A DNA stretch of 64,000 nt from Macrococcus carouselicus (GTDB lineage: Bacteria; Bacillota; Bacilli; Staphylococcales; Staphylococcaceae): contig NZ_SCWD01000001.1 in the NCBI RefSeq assembly GCF_004359515.1, positions 62,001 to 126,000 on the forward strand. Reading direction: 5' to 3'. Below the pieces are notes generated by a model, which was not told the DNA's origin, did no database searches, and saw nothing but the letters and a program-made list of their open reading frames with translations. The position numbers were made by a program, and so were the translations under genes. Each line of letters begins with the position of its first letter. Position 1 is the first letter of the stretch. This document shows positions 16,979 through 26,052 of this stretch, piece by piece.

Positions 16979-17863
16979 ATGAAAATAAAATTTTACGTTC
17001 TGTTGCTGATCGGCCTCATGCTGAGCGCTTGCGGTACCAGTTTGCAATCAGATATTAATGATTATAAGTCTCAGATGAAGGATGTTCAATCTGAAGAAAA
17101 GAAATTAGTGAAATATATTGATGAACTCGAACTGGATAAAGTGGATCAGCTGATCGGTTCTGAAGTGACAGACCAGAAAAAACAGAGGCTGCAGGAAAAA
17201 GAACGGACAATTGAAGATGATGTGCTCCCGCAGCTTGCTGAATATGAAGAGAAAATGAATAAAGTCAATGTGGACAATCCGGAGATCAAGGAAGTTCATG
17301 ATATCTATATTAACAACTTTGATGAAAAGAAAACGTTTATAGAGAACATCCATCAGTATATCAAGCTATATAATGCGTCAATTGACTCTAATGAAGAGAT
17401 ACTAGGCTATACTAAAATCTTCGAAAAGAACAAAGAAACCAGTGAGAAATATGCTGAACTCGCTGCCAGCAGTAAATCTGAGCTTTCAGATTATAACAAA
17501 CTGACTGAGATTATCAACCGGAATAATGAAGAACTCAAAGTGAAGGTAGAGGAACTGATGAATATATCTGAGACAGCTGAACGCATCGAATATATCGATG
17601 GGCTACTGGTGCCGATGATCAATAAGCATATACAGTCTCTCAATAAAATGCACATCGCTTCTCCGCATACTTCTCATATGAGACAGGCACAGATCGAAAT
17701 CTACTATAGTCTGATCAATTATTACAAGGAGAGAAAGAATGCGATGAAAATTGAGGAGCAGCTAAGAAAATTACCTGTCCAGAGCATTCTATCAAAAGCA
17801 AAAAGTATCAAGACGGTAGATGACAAGTATTATCAGGCATTAAAAAAACTTGAAGAACAGTAA
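16979..17863 (+). CDS. Staphylococcal-type lipoprotein (EMYY-motif-like)
   Basis: Lipoprotein with signal peptide and lipobox LSAC (Cys about residue 18), followed by about 275 residues of charged, probably helical coiled-coil sequence. It resembles the staphylococcal EMYY-motif lipoproteins; the motif reads EIYY in QAQIEIYYSLINYY. I choose ATG 16979 with AAGGAG seven bases upstream; the frame opens earlier at 16955, but that would extend the signal peptide with unsuitable residues. A TATAAT lies at 16951-16956. Function unknown; it is likely exposed on the outer face of the membrane. Confidence 0.75.
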   Translation: MKIKFYVLLLIGLMLSACGTSLQSDINDYKSQMKDVQSEEKKLVKYIDELELDKVDQLIGSEVTDQKKQRLQEKERTIEDDVLPQLAEYEEKMNKVNVDNPEIKEVHDIYINNFDEKKTFIENIHQYIKLYNASIDSNEEILGYTKIFEKNKETSEKYAELAASSKSELSDYNKLTEIINRNNEELKVKVEELMNISETAERIEYIDGLLVPMINKHIQSLNKMHIASPHTSHMRQAQIEIYYSLINYYKERKNAMKIEEQLRKLPVQSILSKAKSIKTVDDKYYQALKKLEEQ

Positions 17864-17875
17864 GCTCTTCAAGTT
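17841..17875. terminator. Terminator between convergent genes
   Basis: Nine-base stem AACTTGAAG/CTTCAAGTT (17847-17855 with 17867-17875). The T run is on the minus strand, so it mainly serves the small membrane protein gene, inside the 3' end of the lipoprotein gene. Confidence 0.7.
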
Positions 17876-18074
17876 ACTTATTCCGAAACTTCGATAAATA
17901 GATATTGCGTGCAATGACGGTGAGAATCCAGATACCGAATGCAATGATGATGATCCAGGACAACGTTGCATTGTTCTGGAAATCGATAATGAAGAGACAG
18001 ACTGTTATCAAGAGACATGCATTGATGGTATCAAGCATACTCCAGCGTTTTACAGGCAGCTGTGGTTTAGCCAT
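17874..18074 (-). CDS. Small membrane protein (unknown)
   Basis: A 66-residue protein with two hydrophobic segments, about residues 15-33 (TINACLLITVCLFIIDF) and 38-55 (LSWIIIIAFGIWILTVIA), and a basic tail. AAAGGAGG stands before the ATG at ideal spacing, so it is very likely translated. I do not recognise a family with a known role. The next gene on the other strand is ytxJ. Confidence 0.7.
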   Translation of the reverse strand: MAKPQLPVKRWSMLDTINACLLITVCLFIIDFQNNATLSWIIIIAFGIWILTVIARNIYLSKFRNK

Positions 18075-18172
18075 TGGGATGTCCTCCTTTTTTATTAAAT
18101 TATAGCATGACTAAACAAACGCGTGAGGGGTATTCAGTAAGAAAAGAGTCAACCAAATGAAGAGGTGGAAAA

Positions 18173-18493
18173 ATGGTTATTAAATTAAATAGCATTGAAC
18201 AATTTGAACAGACGATACAGAAGCATGACAAGGTTTTTATTATGAAGCACTCACTGACATGCCCGATTTCACTTAATGCCTATGATCAGTACAATAACTT
18301 TTTATATGAACGTGATATGGATGGCTATTATCTGACTGTACAGGAGTCGCGGGAACTTTCAAATTATATCGCTGAGAAGACAGGTATCAGACATGAATCA
18401 CCGCAGGTCTTTTATTTTGTTGATCAAAAGGTCGCCTGGCATGGTTCCCATAGCCAGATTACTGTATCTTCATTGTCAGCTGCGGAAGAATAA
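18173..18493 (+). CDS. ytxJ: Bacillithiol-system redox protein YtxJ
   Basis: Monothiol thioredoxin-fold protein of the bacillithiol system. The 106-residue protein carries the motif KHSLTCPISLNAYDQ, in which a single Cys replaces the CxxC pair, then the cis-Pro strand ESPQVFYFVDQKVAWHGSH. It is proposed to remove bacillithiol from mixed disulfides. AGAGGTGG precedes the ATG. A terminator separates it from the next gene. Confidence 0.9.
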   Translation: MVIKLNSIEQFEQTIQKHDKVFIMKHSLTCPISLNAYDQYNNFLYERDMDGYYLTVQESRELSNYIAEKTGIRHESPQVFYFVDQKVAWHGSHSQITVSSLSAAEE

Positions 18494-18504
18494 ACTTGAG
18501 AGAA

Positions 18505-18534
18505 CGAGCAGCCTAGCTGCTCGCTATTTTATTT
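18505..18534 (+). terminator. Terminator of ytxJ
   Basis: Perfect stem CGAGCAGC/GCTGCTCG with loop CTA, then TATTTTATTT. It ends about ten bases before the next gene's ribosome site. Confidence 0.85.
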
Positions 18535-18547
18535 GAAGGAGAACTGG

Positions 18548-19615
18548 ATGAATATATTAATTGCAATAGACAGGTTTGAAGATGCGCTGACTTCACAGGA
18601 GGCGGCGAGCTATGTGGAAGAAGGCGTGAAAGCTGTGCACAGAACAGCAAATGTCATCAGTGTGCCTCTGTTTGATGGGCAGAAGCATCTGATTGACGGT
18701 ATATTGGCCTGGCAGCAAGGGACTAAATATACATGGAAGATTCCGGATGCCAATATGAAGCGCCGTGATGTGACAGCAGCGGCGATGAATGACCGTTTCT
18801 ATATTGACTGCTCAGATCTATACGGTCAGACAGAAAATATGCTGCAGACTTCATCATATGGACTCGGTCAGATGTTGTTGAACGGCCTTGACCTGGATTA
18901 CCGTGTATTCACGATTGCGCTGGGTGAAACAGCATTATTCGACGGTGGCATGGGGATGCTTGAAAGACTGGGTGCACAGTTTTATGACCTGAATGAAGAG
19001 AAGTTAGCAGGTCCTCTGGATTCCGAATCTATCAAGAAGGTGAGACGAATCGACTTATCAGGTCTTGATGACCGCCTAAGTGAAAGTACATTTACAGTCA
19101 TCAGCGATTATGACTATTATCTCTTCGGCAATAAGAGTCAGATAGCAGCGCAATCACTGCCAGATGAAGCGAAGACGAAGCTGGATAATCAGATCTGGTA
19201 CCTGAATGAGCAGTTCAAGAAGACGGGGCTATATCTATCACTTGAGAAAGGCGGACATGCAGGCGGCTTAAGAGCACTATTTGAGTCATTGTTTCATGCC
19301 CGCACGTTATCCTCTAAGGAGATGATCTTTGAAGAGACAAGTATAGAGGAGCTGCTGAATGAGGCTGATATCATCATCTACGGCGGGGGTAACGTCAAAC
19401 CTGCAGATAACTCACTTGTGGCACAGGCGCTGACTCAGAAAGTCAGTTCCGACAAACGCTTCATCTATCTTGCTGCCGGCCAGCAGTTCGCACCCCCTGA
19501 CCATTCAGTCTATTATCTGAATATCTATCCTGACATGACTCCTGAAACTGACAGTATGAAGCTGGGTATTCAGTTACAGAACAGCATTCAGACATTACTT
19601 AATATCGCCAGATAA
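18548..19615 (+). CDS. Divergent glycerate-kinase-like protein
   Basis: A 355-residue protein with the overall layout of GlxK-type glycerate kinases: start NILIAIDRFEDALTSQEAA (family: KIVIAPDSFKESLSA), a middle TSSYGLGQMLLNGLDL, then GETALFDGGMGMLERLGAQFYDL (family: GGSATNDGGAGML..LG) and a late GGHAGGLRALFESLF. Conserved residues are altered: the DSFK start is DRFE, the first GGEGT loop is DGQKH and the GGSATNDGG loop is LGETALFDGG. Catalysis is therefore doubtful or the substrate differs. GAAGGAGAA supports ATG 18548 rather than 18533. Confidence 0.7.
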   Translation: MNILIAIDRFEDALTSQEAASYVEEGVKAVHRTANVISVPLFDGQKHLIDGILAWQQGTKYTWKIPDANMKRRDVTAAAMNDRFYIDCSDLYGQTENMLQTSSYGLGQMLLNGLDLDYRVFTIALGETALFDGGMGMLERLGAQFYDLNEEKLAGPLDSESIKKVRRIDLSGLDDRLSESTFTVISDYDYYLFGNKSQIAAQSLPDEAKTKLDNQIWYLNEQFKKTGLYLSLEKGGHAGGLRALFESLFHARTLSSKEMIFEETSIEELLNEADIIIYGGGNVKPADNSLVAQALTQKVSSDKRFIYLAAGQQFAPPDHSVYYLNIYPDMTPETDSMKLGIQLQNSIQTLLNIAR

Positions 19616-19650
19616 AAAACCTCCTCTGATCATTTCAGAGGAGGTTTGAT
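19613..19650. terminator. Bidirectional terminator
   Basis: Thirteen-base perfect stem AAACCTCCTCTGA/TCAGAGGAGGTTT (19617-19629 with 19635-19647) between the convergent glycerate-kinase-like gene and pepT. Confidence 0.9.
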
Positions 19651-20873
19651 TATGCGCGCTCTTCGAATTTCCGGATGATACCGACGATATGATGGACTGA
19701 TTTCTCCATATCATCAATCGATACATATTCATAAGGACCGTGAAAATTCTCTGCCCCTGTGAAGAGGTTAGGTGTCGGCAGCCCCATATAGGAGAGCTGG
19801 GAGCCATCTGTACCGCCGCGGATCGGTTCAACGATCGGTTCAATACCGAGGTCTTTCATCACTTCAAGCGGCACATCGATCAGCTCAGGGAATGGCTTGA
19901 TTTTCTCACCCATGTTGAAGTACTGGTCTTTTATAGTGATTTCGACTGACTCTTCTCCGTATAGTGCTGCAATTTGCTTTGCTGCCTGTTTCATCGTCTC
20001 TTTTCGATGATTGAAATTTCCCTTATCATGGTCACGGATGATATAGACCAGTTTCGCCTCTTCAACGGATCCATTCATGTCCAGGAGATGATAGAAGCCT
20101 TCGTAATTATCAGTCTGTTCAGGCACTTCCTCAGCCGGCAGTTCAGCATGGAACTGCATCGCTAATTTCTGTGCATTGACCATCTTGTCTTTTGCAGAAC
20201 CGGGATGGACATTGACACCTCTGAATTTCAGGATGACTTCTGCAGCATTGAAACTTTCATACTGCAGTTCACCGCGGCGGCCCCCATCAATTGTATAGGC
20301 ATATTCAGCGCCGAAACGTTCCACATCGAAGTGATGGGGTCCGCGGCCGATTTCCTCGTCCGGTGTAAAGGCGAAACGGATCTTACCGTGTCTGATTTCA
20401 GGATGGTTCTGCAGATAGATGATTGCTTCCATGATTTCAGTGATACCCGCTTTATTGTCTGCACCGAGAAGAGTAGTGCCGTCAGTTGTCATCAGTGTGT
20501 GACCCGCATAATATTTAAGCTCGGGAAACTTGTCCTTTGAGATGACAAGCCCGTTTTTCAGTGTGATATCATCGCCGTCATATGCATCGATTACCTGAGG
20601 TGAGACATCTGTACCCGTAAAGTCCGTCGCGGTATCCACGTGAGCAAGAAGGCCCATAACAGGCACGTCTTTATCAGTGTTCGCTGGCAGTGTCGCCATC
20701 AAGTAACCTTTTTCGTCAATGGAGACTTCCAGGTCCAGTGCTCTGATTTCTTCTTCAAGCAGTCGCAGCAAATCCCACTGCTTTTTAGTTGAAGGCGTTG
20801 TTTCACTTGATGCATCGGATTGTGTATCGATCTGAACGTAACGGCTCAGACGCTCGATTAAAGCTTGTTTCAT
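19650..20873 (-). CDS. pepT: Peptidase T (tripeptide aminopeptidase)
   Basis: M20-family dizinc aminopeptidase that removes the N-terminal residue of tripeptides. The 407-residue protein has the PepT motifs: [11 protein letters not shown] (first zinc His and catalytic Asp), [15 protein letters not shown] (bridging Asp), [15 protein letters not shown] (general base Glu), the dimerisation domain, and [20 protein letters not shown] near the end. It fits with the two peptide transporters in the window as part of peptide nutrition. Confidence 0.96.
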   Translation of the reverse strand: MKQALIERLSRYVQIDTQSDASSETTPSTKKQWDLLRLLEEEIRALDLEVSIDEKGYLMATLPANTDKDVPVMGLLAHVDTATDFTGTDVSPQVIDAYDGDDITLKNGLVISKDKFPELKYYAGHTLMTTDGTTLLGADNKAGITEIMEAIIYLQNHPEIRHGKIRFAFTPDEEIGRGPHHFDVERFGAEYAYTIDGGRRGELQYESFNAAEVILKFRGVNVHPGSAKDKMVNAQKLAMQFHAELPAEEVPEQTDNYEGFYHLLDMNGSVEEAKLVYIIRDHDKGNFNHRKETMKQAAKQIAALYGEESVEITIKDQYFNMGEKIKPFPELIDVPLEVMKDLGIEPIVEPIRGGTDGSQLSYMGLPTPNLFTGAENFHGPYEYVSIDDMEKSVHHIVGIIRKFEERA

Positions 20874-20915
20874 TACTAATCCCTCCCTTGTCTGTTACAT
20901 ATATTATAACGAATT

Positions 20916-21383
20916 TTATCTTCTGCGGATATATTTTCTCGCTCTGAAGAATGAATGGAAGATCATCTCTGCGACAATCAGCCCGAAGGCGATGGCGCCG
21001 GATATGAGTGTCACCTGTATACCATTCTGCAGGGCTGTACTGTAATCACTGATCACAAGATTCTTCGTGGCATCGTAGGCCAGGCCACCCGGGACGAGAG
21101 GGATAATACCTGCTACGTAGAAGATGATGACCGGCTGTCTGTAGTAGCGGCTCATCAGATGGGCCATGACACCGAGACAAAGTGAACCGGCAAATGAGGC
21201 GGTGACAGCCGACACATCGTAAGTGTTCAGAACATAATAGACTATCCAGCCGACAGCGCCGACAAGACCGCTCGGTATCAGCAGCTTGCGCGGCGCATTG
21301 AAAATGATGGCAAAAAAGGCTGTTGCAAAGAAACTGGTCACAAACTGCAGCAGAAACCAGAGTATTAAAGCAGTATGAGACAT
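20916..21383 (-). CDS. Threonine/serine exporter, small subunit (ThrE C-terminal half)
   Basis: A 155-residue membrane protein with four or five segments matching the ThrE_2 (DUF3815, YjjB-like) half of the ThrE exporter; ending segment PLVPGGLAYDATKNLVISDYSTALQNG. It works with the partner encoded immediately upstream; the genes overlap by 19 bases and correspond to a split ThrE. PLVPG is repeated in the partner (MPLVPGVLITN), showing the internal symmetry of the pair. Export of threonine/serine or other small metabolites is inferred from the family. Confidence 0.85.
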   Translation of the reverse strand: MSHTALILWFLLQFVTSFFATAFFAIIFNAPRKLLIPSGLVGAVGWIVYYVLNTYDVSAVTASFAGSLCLGVMAHLMSRYYRQPVIIFYVAGIIPLVPGGLAYDATKNLVISDYSTALQNGIQVTLISGAIAFGLIVAEMIFHSFFRARKYIRRR

Positions 21384-22114
21384 ACTGCCACCCCCGTTCC
21401 AATCGCAAAGGCCGTCAGACTGGCCTCAATCCCTTTGACGACACCTGCCAGCAGATGGGCAGCCATCAGGTCACGGATAGCATTTGTGATCAGCACACCG
21501 GGTACAAGCGGCATGACACCTGAGATAATCACCTTATTTAATGATACACCGTTCAGATAGTTGATGAAGAAAAGTGCAGTCAGTGCAATGACGAAAGCCC
21601 CGGCGAACTCTGAGAAGAACTTGATACGAGTGTGACGCTGGATGAATTCAGCGACCAGCAAACCTGATCCTCCTGCGATGATGCTGCCCGGCATATCCTG
21701 AAAAGAGCCGTTGAACATGATGAGGAATAAACCGCTCACTAAGGCGGCAGCGAGTATCTTAATCCAGAAATTGAACTGGAGGTCGGAGGCATCAAGTTCC
21801 TCGAGTGCTTCTTTCGCTGCGTGGATGCTGAGTGTATCAGCGGTAATCGCTCTTGATATCTCATTCGTCTCCGCAATTTTCTGCAGGTCTGTTGTCCTCT
21901 CTATCACGCGGAGGAGGCGGGACGGAGAGTCAGCGGAAGCAGAGAACATAATAGCAGTCGGTGTGACGAAGCTATGAGTGGATCTGAGTCCGTAATGTTT
22001 AGCAATACGTGCCATCGTATCCTCAACCCGGTATGTCTCGGCACCACTTTCAAGCAGAATCTTGCCGGCAAGCAGGGCAACAGAAAGTACAGTATTTTCA
22101 TCAGCGTTATTCAT
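21365..22114 (-). CDS. Threonine/serine exporter, large subunit (ThrE N-terminal half)
   Basis: ThrE_1 (DUF1212, YjjP-like) protein of 249 residues: a cytoplasmic N-terminal domain with LAGKILLESGAETYRVEDTM, then ARIAKHYGL and a TPTAIMFS stretch, followed by about five membrane segments ending PLVPGVLITNAIRDLMAAHLL. I choose ATG 22114 because AAGGAGG stands five bases upstream; the frame starts six codons earlier at 22132 without a site. It is transcribed first in a two-gene operon with the small subunit. Confidence 0.87.
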   Translation of the reverse strand: MNNADENTVLSVALLAGKILLESGAETYRVEDTMARIAKHYGLRSTHSFVTPTAIMFSASADSPSRLLRVIERTTDLQKIAETNEISRAITADTLSIHAAKEALEELDASDLQFNFWIKILAAALVSGLFLIMFNGSFQDMPGSIIAGGSGLLVAEFIQRHTRIKFFSEFAGAFVIALTALFFINYLNGVSLNKVIISGVMPLVPGVLITNAIRDLMAAHLLAGVVKGIEASLTAFAIGTGVAVCLILL

Positions 22115-22132
22115 AACAGCCTCCTTAATCAT

Positions 22133-22166
22133 AAAAAAAATAACAGAAAGAGAGCTTTCTGCTATT
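22133..22166 (-). terminator. Terminator of the GGDEF gene
   Basis: Ten-base stem (22141-22150 with 22155-22164, one wobble) overlapping the last gdpS codon, followed by eight T on the minus strand. Confidence 0.8.
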
Positions 22167-23223
22167 TAATAATGGGATTGAACATCACGGTGTCACGCCC
22201 TTGTTCTTTGGCAGCGTGGAGCGTATCATCAGCATCCTTGAATATTTTGCGGTGCGATTTAATATCCTTTTCTTGAAGATAACCAACGCCAATGGAAACA
22301 GTCAAGGAAATCGTCTCCTTGGTCGGGAGATGGAAAGAAGAATTTTTAACACCTTTTCTGATGCTTTCAGCCAGTTTGATTGCCGCATCAAGCGTCACGT
22401 CCGTCAGAATGACAGAGAACTCCTCACCCCCATTACGATAGGCTTTGATATTCCGAGGAATATAGTTGGTCAGCACCTGACCCATCTGTCTGAGTACAGC
22501 ATCACCTGCATTATGACCGTATGCATCGTTCACGTCTTTAAAACCATCGATATCAATCAGCAGTAAGGCAATAGTCTGATGTTCCGCCTCATAGCTGAGT
22601 TGATTGAGCGACCGGTCAAACTCACGGACATTGCCGAGTCCGGTGAGATAATCCATTGTCTTTTCGTTCTCGTAACGCTGAATCAGCTGCGAAATACGCC
22701 AGATATCAACGAACATCAGCGCACTGCAGATGGAGAGGATGTATGAAGACGCTGCAATCAGAAGCATATACATCATCGGGTCCGGAATACCTCTGAAGTA
22801 GAGACTCACCCCGGTCAGTATCAGCGAGAGGGTGGTCAGCCACTGGATGCTTGCGAAATGAGACAGCTGGATAAACGGTCCGATCAGACCGGTGACTGCT
22901 GAGATGGTGAGCAGAATAATCGCCATATCCATGTCATAGCCCATGAAATTCACAGCGACGACACTAGTGATGATCCCACCGGCCAGTGTATAGATGAAGT
23001 TGGTATATCGCGCAAGGAACAGCAGCGGGATATAGGCCAGTACAAAGCTGACATCCAAAAGTCTGAGCGGGTTTGTCAGCAGCAGCACACTGATAGAGGT
23101 CATCAGTAATGTGATATAGTTCTTTGAGAAGACAATCTCCTTCTCTTCAAAGAACTGCAGACGGTGGAACAGATAAAAACCACTGATGGTGATCGCGACA
23201 TTGAATATCAGTGCTTCAATCAT
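22162..23223 (-). CDS. gdpS: GGDEF-domain membrane protein GdpS
   Basis: Homologue of GdpS, the single conserved GGDEF protein of staphylococci. The 353-residue protein has six membrane segments of the 5TM-5TMR_LYT type (about residues 1-185), then a GGDEF domain starting at DYLTGLGNVREFDRSL with DIDGFKDVNDAYGHNAGDAV and the signature YRNGGEEFSVIL (GGEEF, intact). It closes with VSIGVGYL and FKDADDTLHAAKEQGRDTV. In staphylococci GdpS affects biofilm and virulence genes independently of c-di-GMP, and no EAL or PilZ protein is seen here. It overlaps the upstream YitT gene by eight bases. Confidence 0.94.
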   Translation of the reverse strand: MIEALIFNVAITISGFYLFHRLQFFEEKEIVFSKNYITLLMTSISVLLLTNPLRLLDVSFVLAYIPLLFLARYTNFIYTLAGGIITSVVAVNFMGYDMDMAIILLTISAVTGLIGPFIQLSHFASIQWLTTLSLILTGVSLYFRGIPDPMMYMLLIAASSYILSICSALMFVDIWRISQLIQRYENEKTMDYLTGLGNVREFDRSLNQLSYEAEHQTIALLLIDIDGFKDVNDAYGHNAGDAVLRQMGQVLTNYIPRNIKAYRNGGEEFSVILTDVTLDAAIKLAESIRKGVKNSSFHLPTKETISLTVSIGVGYLQEKDIKSHRKIFKDADDTLHAAKEQGRDTVMFNPIIK

Positions 23224-24088
23224 GATGAGTCACATCCTTTAATATAAAGCTTTTTTCTTTGGAGAAGCCACGACCGATGATATCGGACGCGCTGAGGAAG
23301 ATCACGAAGGCGTCTGGATTTTTCTGATTGATGACCTGCTTGAAGTAGACTGCTTCACGCTGCTCCATAACAGAGAAAAGAAGGGTTTTCTGCTCACCTG
23401 TATAGCCGCCCATTGAATGGATCTTCGTCAGTCCCCGACCAACGGAATCATAGATGAGACGCGAGACTTCCTCTTCTTTGTCGGTGATGATGAACACCAG
23501 TTTATTATCTCCTGACTTGAGTTCGACAAAGTCAATGACCTTACTGGTGACGTAAATTGAGATCAGAGCATAAAGCGCTGATTCGAAACTCAGGACGAAT
23601 GCACTGAGGAGAACGACAGTGGCGTCAACAATCAGCTGACAGAAACCGCTTGAGAGCGACGTATATTTCTTGACGATCTGTGCCAGGGTCGCCGTGCCGC
23701 CTGTCGAACCCTTACCTCGATAGACGAGACCTAAGCCGATACCCAGGACGATTCCGCCGTACAGTGCACCTAAAAATGAGTTGTGGACACCGTAAACCAC
23801 ATAATCTTTACTGATGAAGATGATGAATGGAATCAGAAAAGTAGCGACGGCGGTCTTAATGCTGAAGGACCTGCCAAGAATAAACCAGCCTGCGATAAAA
23901 ATGGGTACATTGATCAGAAACTGTATCAGATATGGCTGAATACGAAAGATACTATAAAGAATAGTGCTGACGCCTGATATACCGCCTGCTGCTATTTCAG
24001 ACGGCAGTAAAAAGAAGTTATAACTGATGCCGACCAATATGGAGCCGATGATCATATAGAAATAATCTCTTAAAAGCTGGTTTTTCAT
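23216..24088 (-). CDS. YitT-family membrane protein (DUF2179)
   Basis: Membrane protein of the YitT family: about five or six segments (DYFYMIIGSILVGISYNFFL, GISGVSTILYSIF, GALYGGIVLGIGLGLVYRGKGSTGGT) and a C-terminal DUF2179 domain (KVIDFVELKSGDNKLVFIIT ... GGYTGEQKTLLFSV). Function is unknown; a transport role is suggested by the shape. I choose ATG 24088, where GGGAGGG is correctly spaced; the frame opens 19 codons earlier without a site. It overlaps the gdpS start, so the two are probably cotranscribed. Confidence 0.88.
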   Translation of the reverse strand: MKNQLLRDYFYMIIGSILVGISYNFFLLPSEIAAGGISGVSTILYSIFRIQPYLIQFLINVPIFIAGWFILGRSFSIKTAVATFLIPFIIFISKDYVVYGVHNSFLGALYGGIVLGIGLGLVYRGKGSTGGTATLAQIVKKYTSLSSGFCQLIVDATVVLLSAFVLSFESALYALISIYVTSKVIDFVELKSGDNKLVFIITDKEEEVSRLIYDSVGRGLTKIHSMGGYTGEQKTLLFSVMEQREAVYFKQVINQKNPDAFVIFLSASDIIGRGFSKEKSFILKDVTHHD

Positions 24089-24254
24089 GGAGACGCCCTC
24101 CCGGCTGAATTGTACTTTTTCATTAACCGTCTTATTATGAGTCATAACTTATAATTCGTCAATGTGCCGTCGAGGCGTAATATTAAATTAATATAATTCC
24201 TAGTCTTTTATATCTGTGCTATATTTAATGATAAGATAAACCTCGAGGTGGTCT

Positions 24255-25298
24255 ATGTTTACCTTAAAGCTGATAGTGGTTACCGCTATTATTTCATTCT
24301 GTCTGACGCCGGTCTTGATATGGGTCTCACCCTGCATCGGCGCAATGGATAAACCTAACTTTCGTAAAGTGCATAAAAAGCCTGTGTCAATCCTGGGAGG
24401 AACCGTCATTCTTATCTCCTTTTTAATAGGAATAAAAATTGCTCAGCCCATTGAGGAGGAGATTGTACCGCTTGTCATCGGTGCGATTCTGATCAATATG
24501 CTGGGGCTGGTTGATGATATCTATGATCTGAAACCGATCATCAAACTGGTCGGTCAGATACTGGTCAGTCTGATTGTGGTCTATCATGGTATCACCATCG
24601 ACCTGATCACACTGCCGTTCGGCTTTATTATAGAGTTCGGGGTGCTCAGCATACCTGTGACCATACTCTGGATTGTCGCCGTGACCAATGCCATCAATCT
24701 GGTGGATGGACTTGACGGACTCGCTGCAGGCGTATCGATGATCGCCCTTGGTACTATCGGACTGATCGCCATCTTCCAGGGCAACATCTTTATCATCATG
24801 ATCTGCAGTGTACTGATCGGTGCACTGCTGGGCTTCATCCGTTACAATTTTTATCCGGCCAGCATTTTTCTCGGTGATAACGGCGCGCTGACACTTGGTT
24901 TTATCATCGGTGTACTCAGTCTGCTCGGCTTTAAGAATATCACGCTGATATCACTACTGTTTCCCATCATTATTCTCGGGGTTCCTTTTATTGATATGGT
25001 GTTCGCGATGATACGACGATACCTGAAAGGACAGCCGGTGATGCAGGCGGATAAATCGCACCTGCATCATAAGCTGCTTGAGCATGGCTATTCACACCCA
25101 CAGACGGTCATTCTCATCTATTCCATCGCCATGCTGTTCAGCCTGGCATCAGTCATTCTTTATTTATCAACGAATGTCGGGGCCATTTTGATGACAGCGC
25201 TGATTCTTCTGACGATTGAACTGGTTGTGGAGCTGACGGGTCTGATTGATGACAACTACCAGCCAATATTGAAGCTCTGCAGAAAAATAATAAAATAA
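24255..25298 (+). CDS. tagO: Undecaprenyl-phosphate GlcNAc-1-phosphate transferase (wall teichoic acid)
   Basis: Membrane enzyme that transfers GlcNAc-1-phosphate to undecaprenyl phosphate, the first step of wall teichoic acid synthesis (TagO/TarO, MraY family). It has eleven segments in 347 residues; conserved loops are KPNFRKVHKKPVSILGG, LVDDIYDLKP (the first Asp pair), NAINLVDGLDGLAAG with the catalytic Asp, GDNGALTLGFIIG and KSHLHHKLLEHGYSH. ATG follows CGAGGTGG. It is the only teichoic acid gene visible. Confidence 0.94.
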   Translation: MFTLKLIVVTAIISFCLTPVLIWVSPCIGAMDKPNFRKVHKKPVSILGGTVILISFLIGIKIAQPIEEEIVPLVIGAILINMLGLVDDIYDLKPIIKLVGQILVSLIVVYHGITIDLITLPFGFIIEFGVLSIPVTILWIVAVTNAINLVDGLDGLAAGVSMIALGTIGLIAIFQGNIFIIMICSVLIGALLGFIRYNFYPASIFLGDNGALTLGFIIGVLSLLGFKNITLISLLFPIIILGVPFIDMVFAMIRRYLKGQPVMQADKSHLHHKLLEHGYSHPQTVILIYSIAMLFSLASVILYLSTNVGAILMTALILLTIELVVELTGLIDDNYQPILKLCRKIIK

Positions 25299-25934
25299 TC
25301 AGACGGGAAAAGGAAGCATTAACTCTGCTTCTTTTTTTATTTCTGCCTGACCTTGCGAGGTCTCATTGATAAAGTTCTCGAATGATTCAATATCCTCAGC
25401 TTTGACATGAATGCTGTATGCCACTTTATCGGTGTAAGTCTGGTCCACCACTTCAAATGGTTTGTCGGCGATATCATACTCAAAACGACCTGTCTGATCA
25501 TAACTGAGCGTCACATGATAGAGCAGGGCGTTCTGTATGATCACTTTGCCGGCTGATTTAATGGTGTCGGTCACACCTGACTGATAAGCACGTATCAGTC
25601 CACCGGTACCCAGTTTGATACCACCGAAATAGCGGGTCACAATCGCGACGACATTATGAATATCTTCTTTTTTCAGCGTCTCAAGCATCGGTACACCCGC
25701 TGTACCGGACGGTTCGCCGTCATCATTCGCTTTCTGGATCTGATGCTGGTCACCGATTGTATAGGCGGAACAGTTGTGATTAGCGGACTTATGCAGTACT
25801 TTTATCTCTGCGATACGCGCTTTCGCCTCTTCTTCGTCCTCCACCTTGAATAAGTAAGTAATGAAACGGGACTTACTGATCAGCTGCTCAGTCTCAGCAT
25901 CATTTTTGATCGTGATATAGTTTTCCAAGTTCAC
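25299..25934 (-). CDS. YigZ/IMPACT-family protein
   Basis: A 211-residue member of the YigZ (UPF0029, IMPACT) family. The N-terminal domain has SKSRFITYLFKVEDEEEAKA, NCSAYTIGDQHQIQKANDDG, EPSGTAGVPML and VTRYFGGIKLGTGGLIRAYQ, all hallmarks; the C-terminal half is the ferredoxin-like DUF1949 domain. Function is not established; links to translation have been proposed for IMPACT relatives. It converges on tagO with the stop codons adjacent. Confidence 0.9.
   Translation of the reverse strand: MNLENYITIKNDAETEQLISKSRFITYLFKVEDEEEAKARIAEIKVLHKSANHNCSAYTIGDQHQIQKANDDGEPSGTAGVPMLETLKKEDIHNVVAIVTRYFGGIKLGTGGLIRAYQSGVTDTIKSAGKVIIQNALLYHVTLSYDQTGRFEYDIADKPFEVVDQTYTDKVAYSIHVKAEDIESFENFINETSQGQAEIKKEAELMLPFPV
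25309..25338 (+). terminator. Terminator of tagO
   Basis: Stem GAAGCA/TGCTTC (25313-25318 with 25326-25331, extended by weak pairs), followed by TTTTTTT. It lies inside the 3' end of the convergent YigZ gene. Confidence 0.75.
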
Positions 25935-26052
25935 TCACACTTCCTTTTTACTTTCAGTATAGTCAACTTGTCAAATAGCAACAATGCTTTAACTTTATTT
26001 TTAGGATAAAAATGGTATGATGAGACTGTGGGGAACTGTAAGGAGGGAATGC

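Noticed and set aside
22162-23223. GGDEF protein as part of a full c-di-GMP signalling module
   Set aside because: No EAL, HD-GYP or PilZ gene in the window; the staphylococcal homologue is a lone protein thought to act without c-di-GMP.
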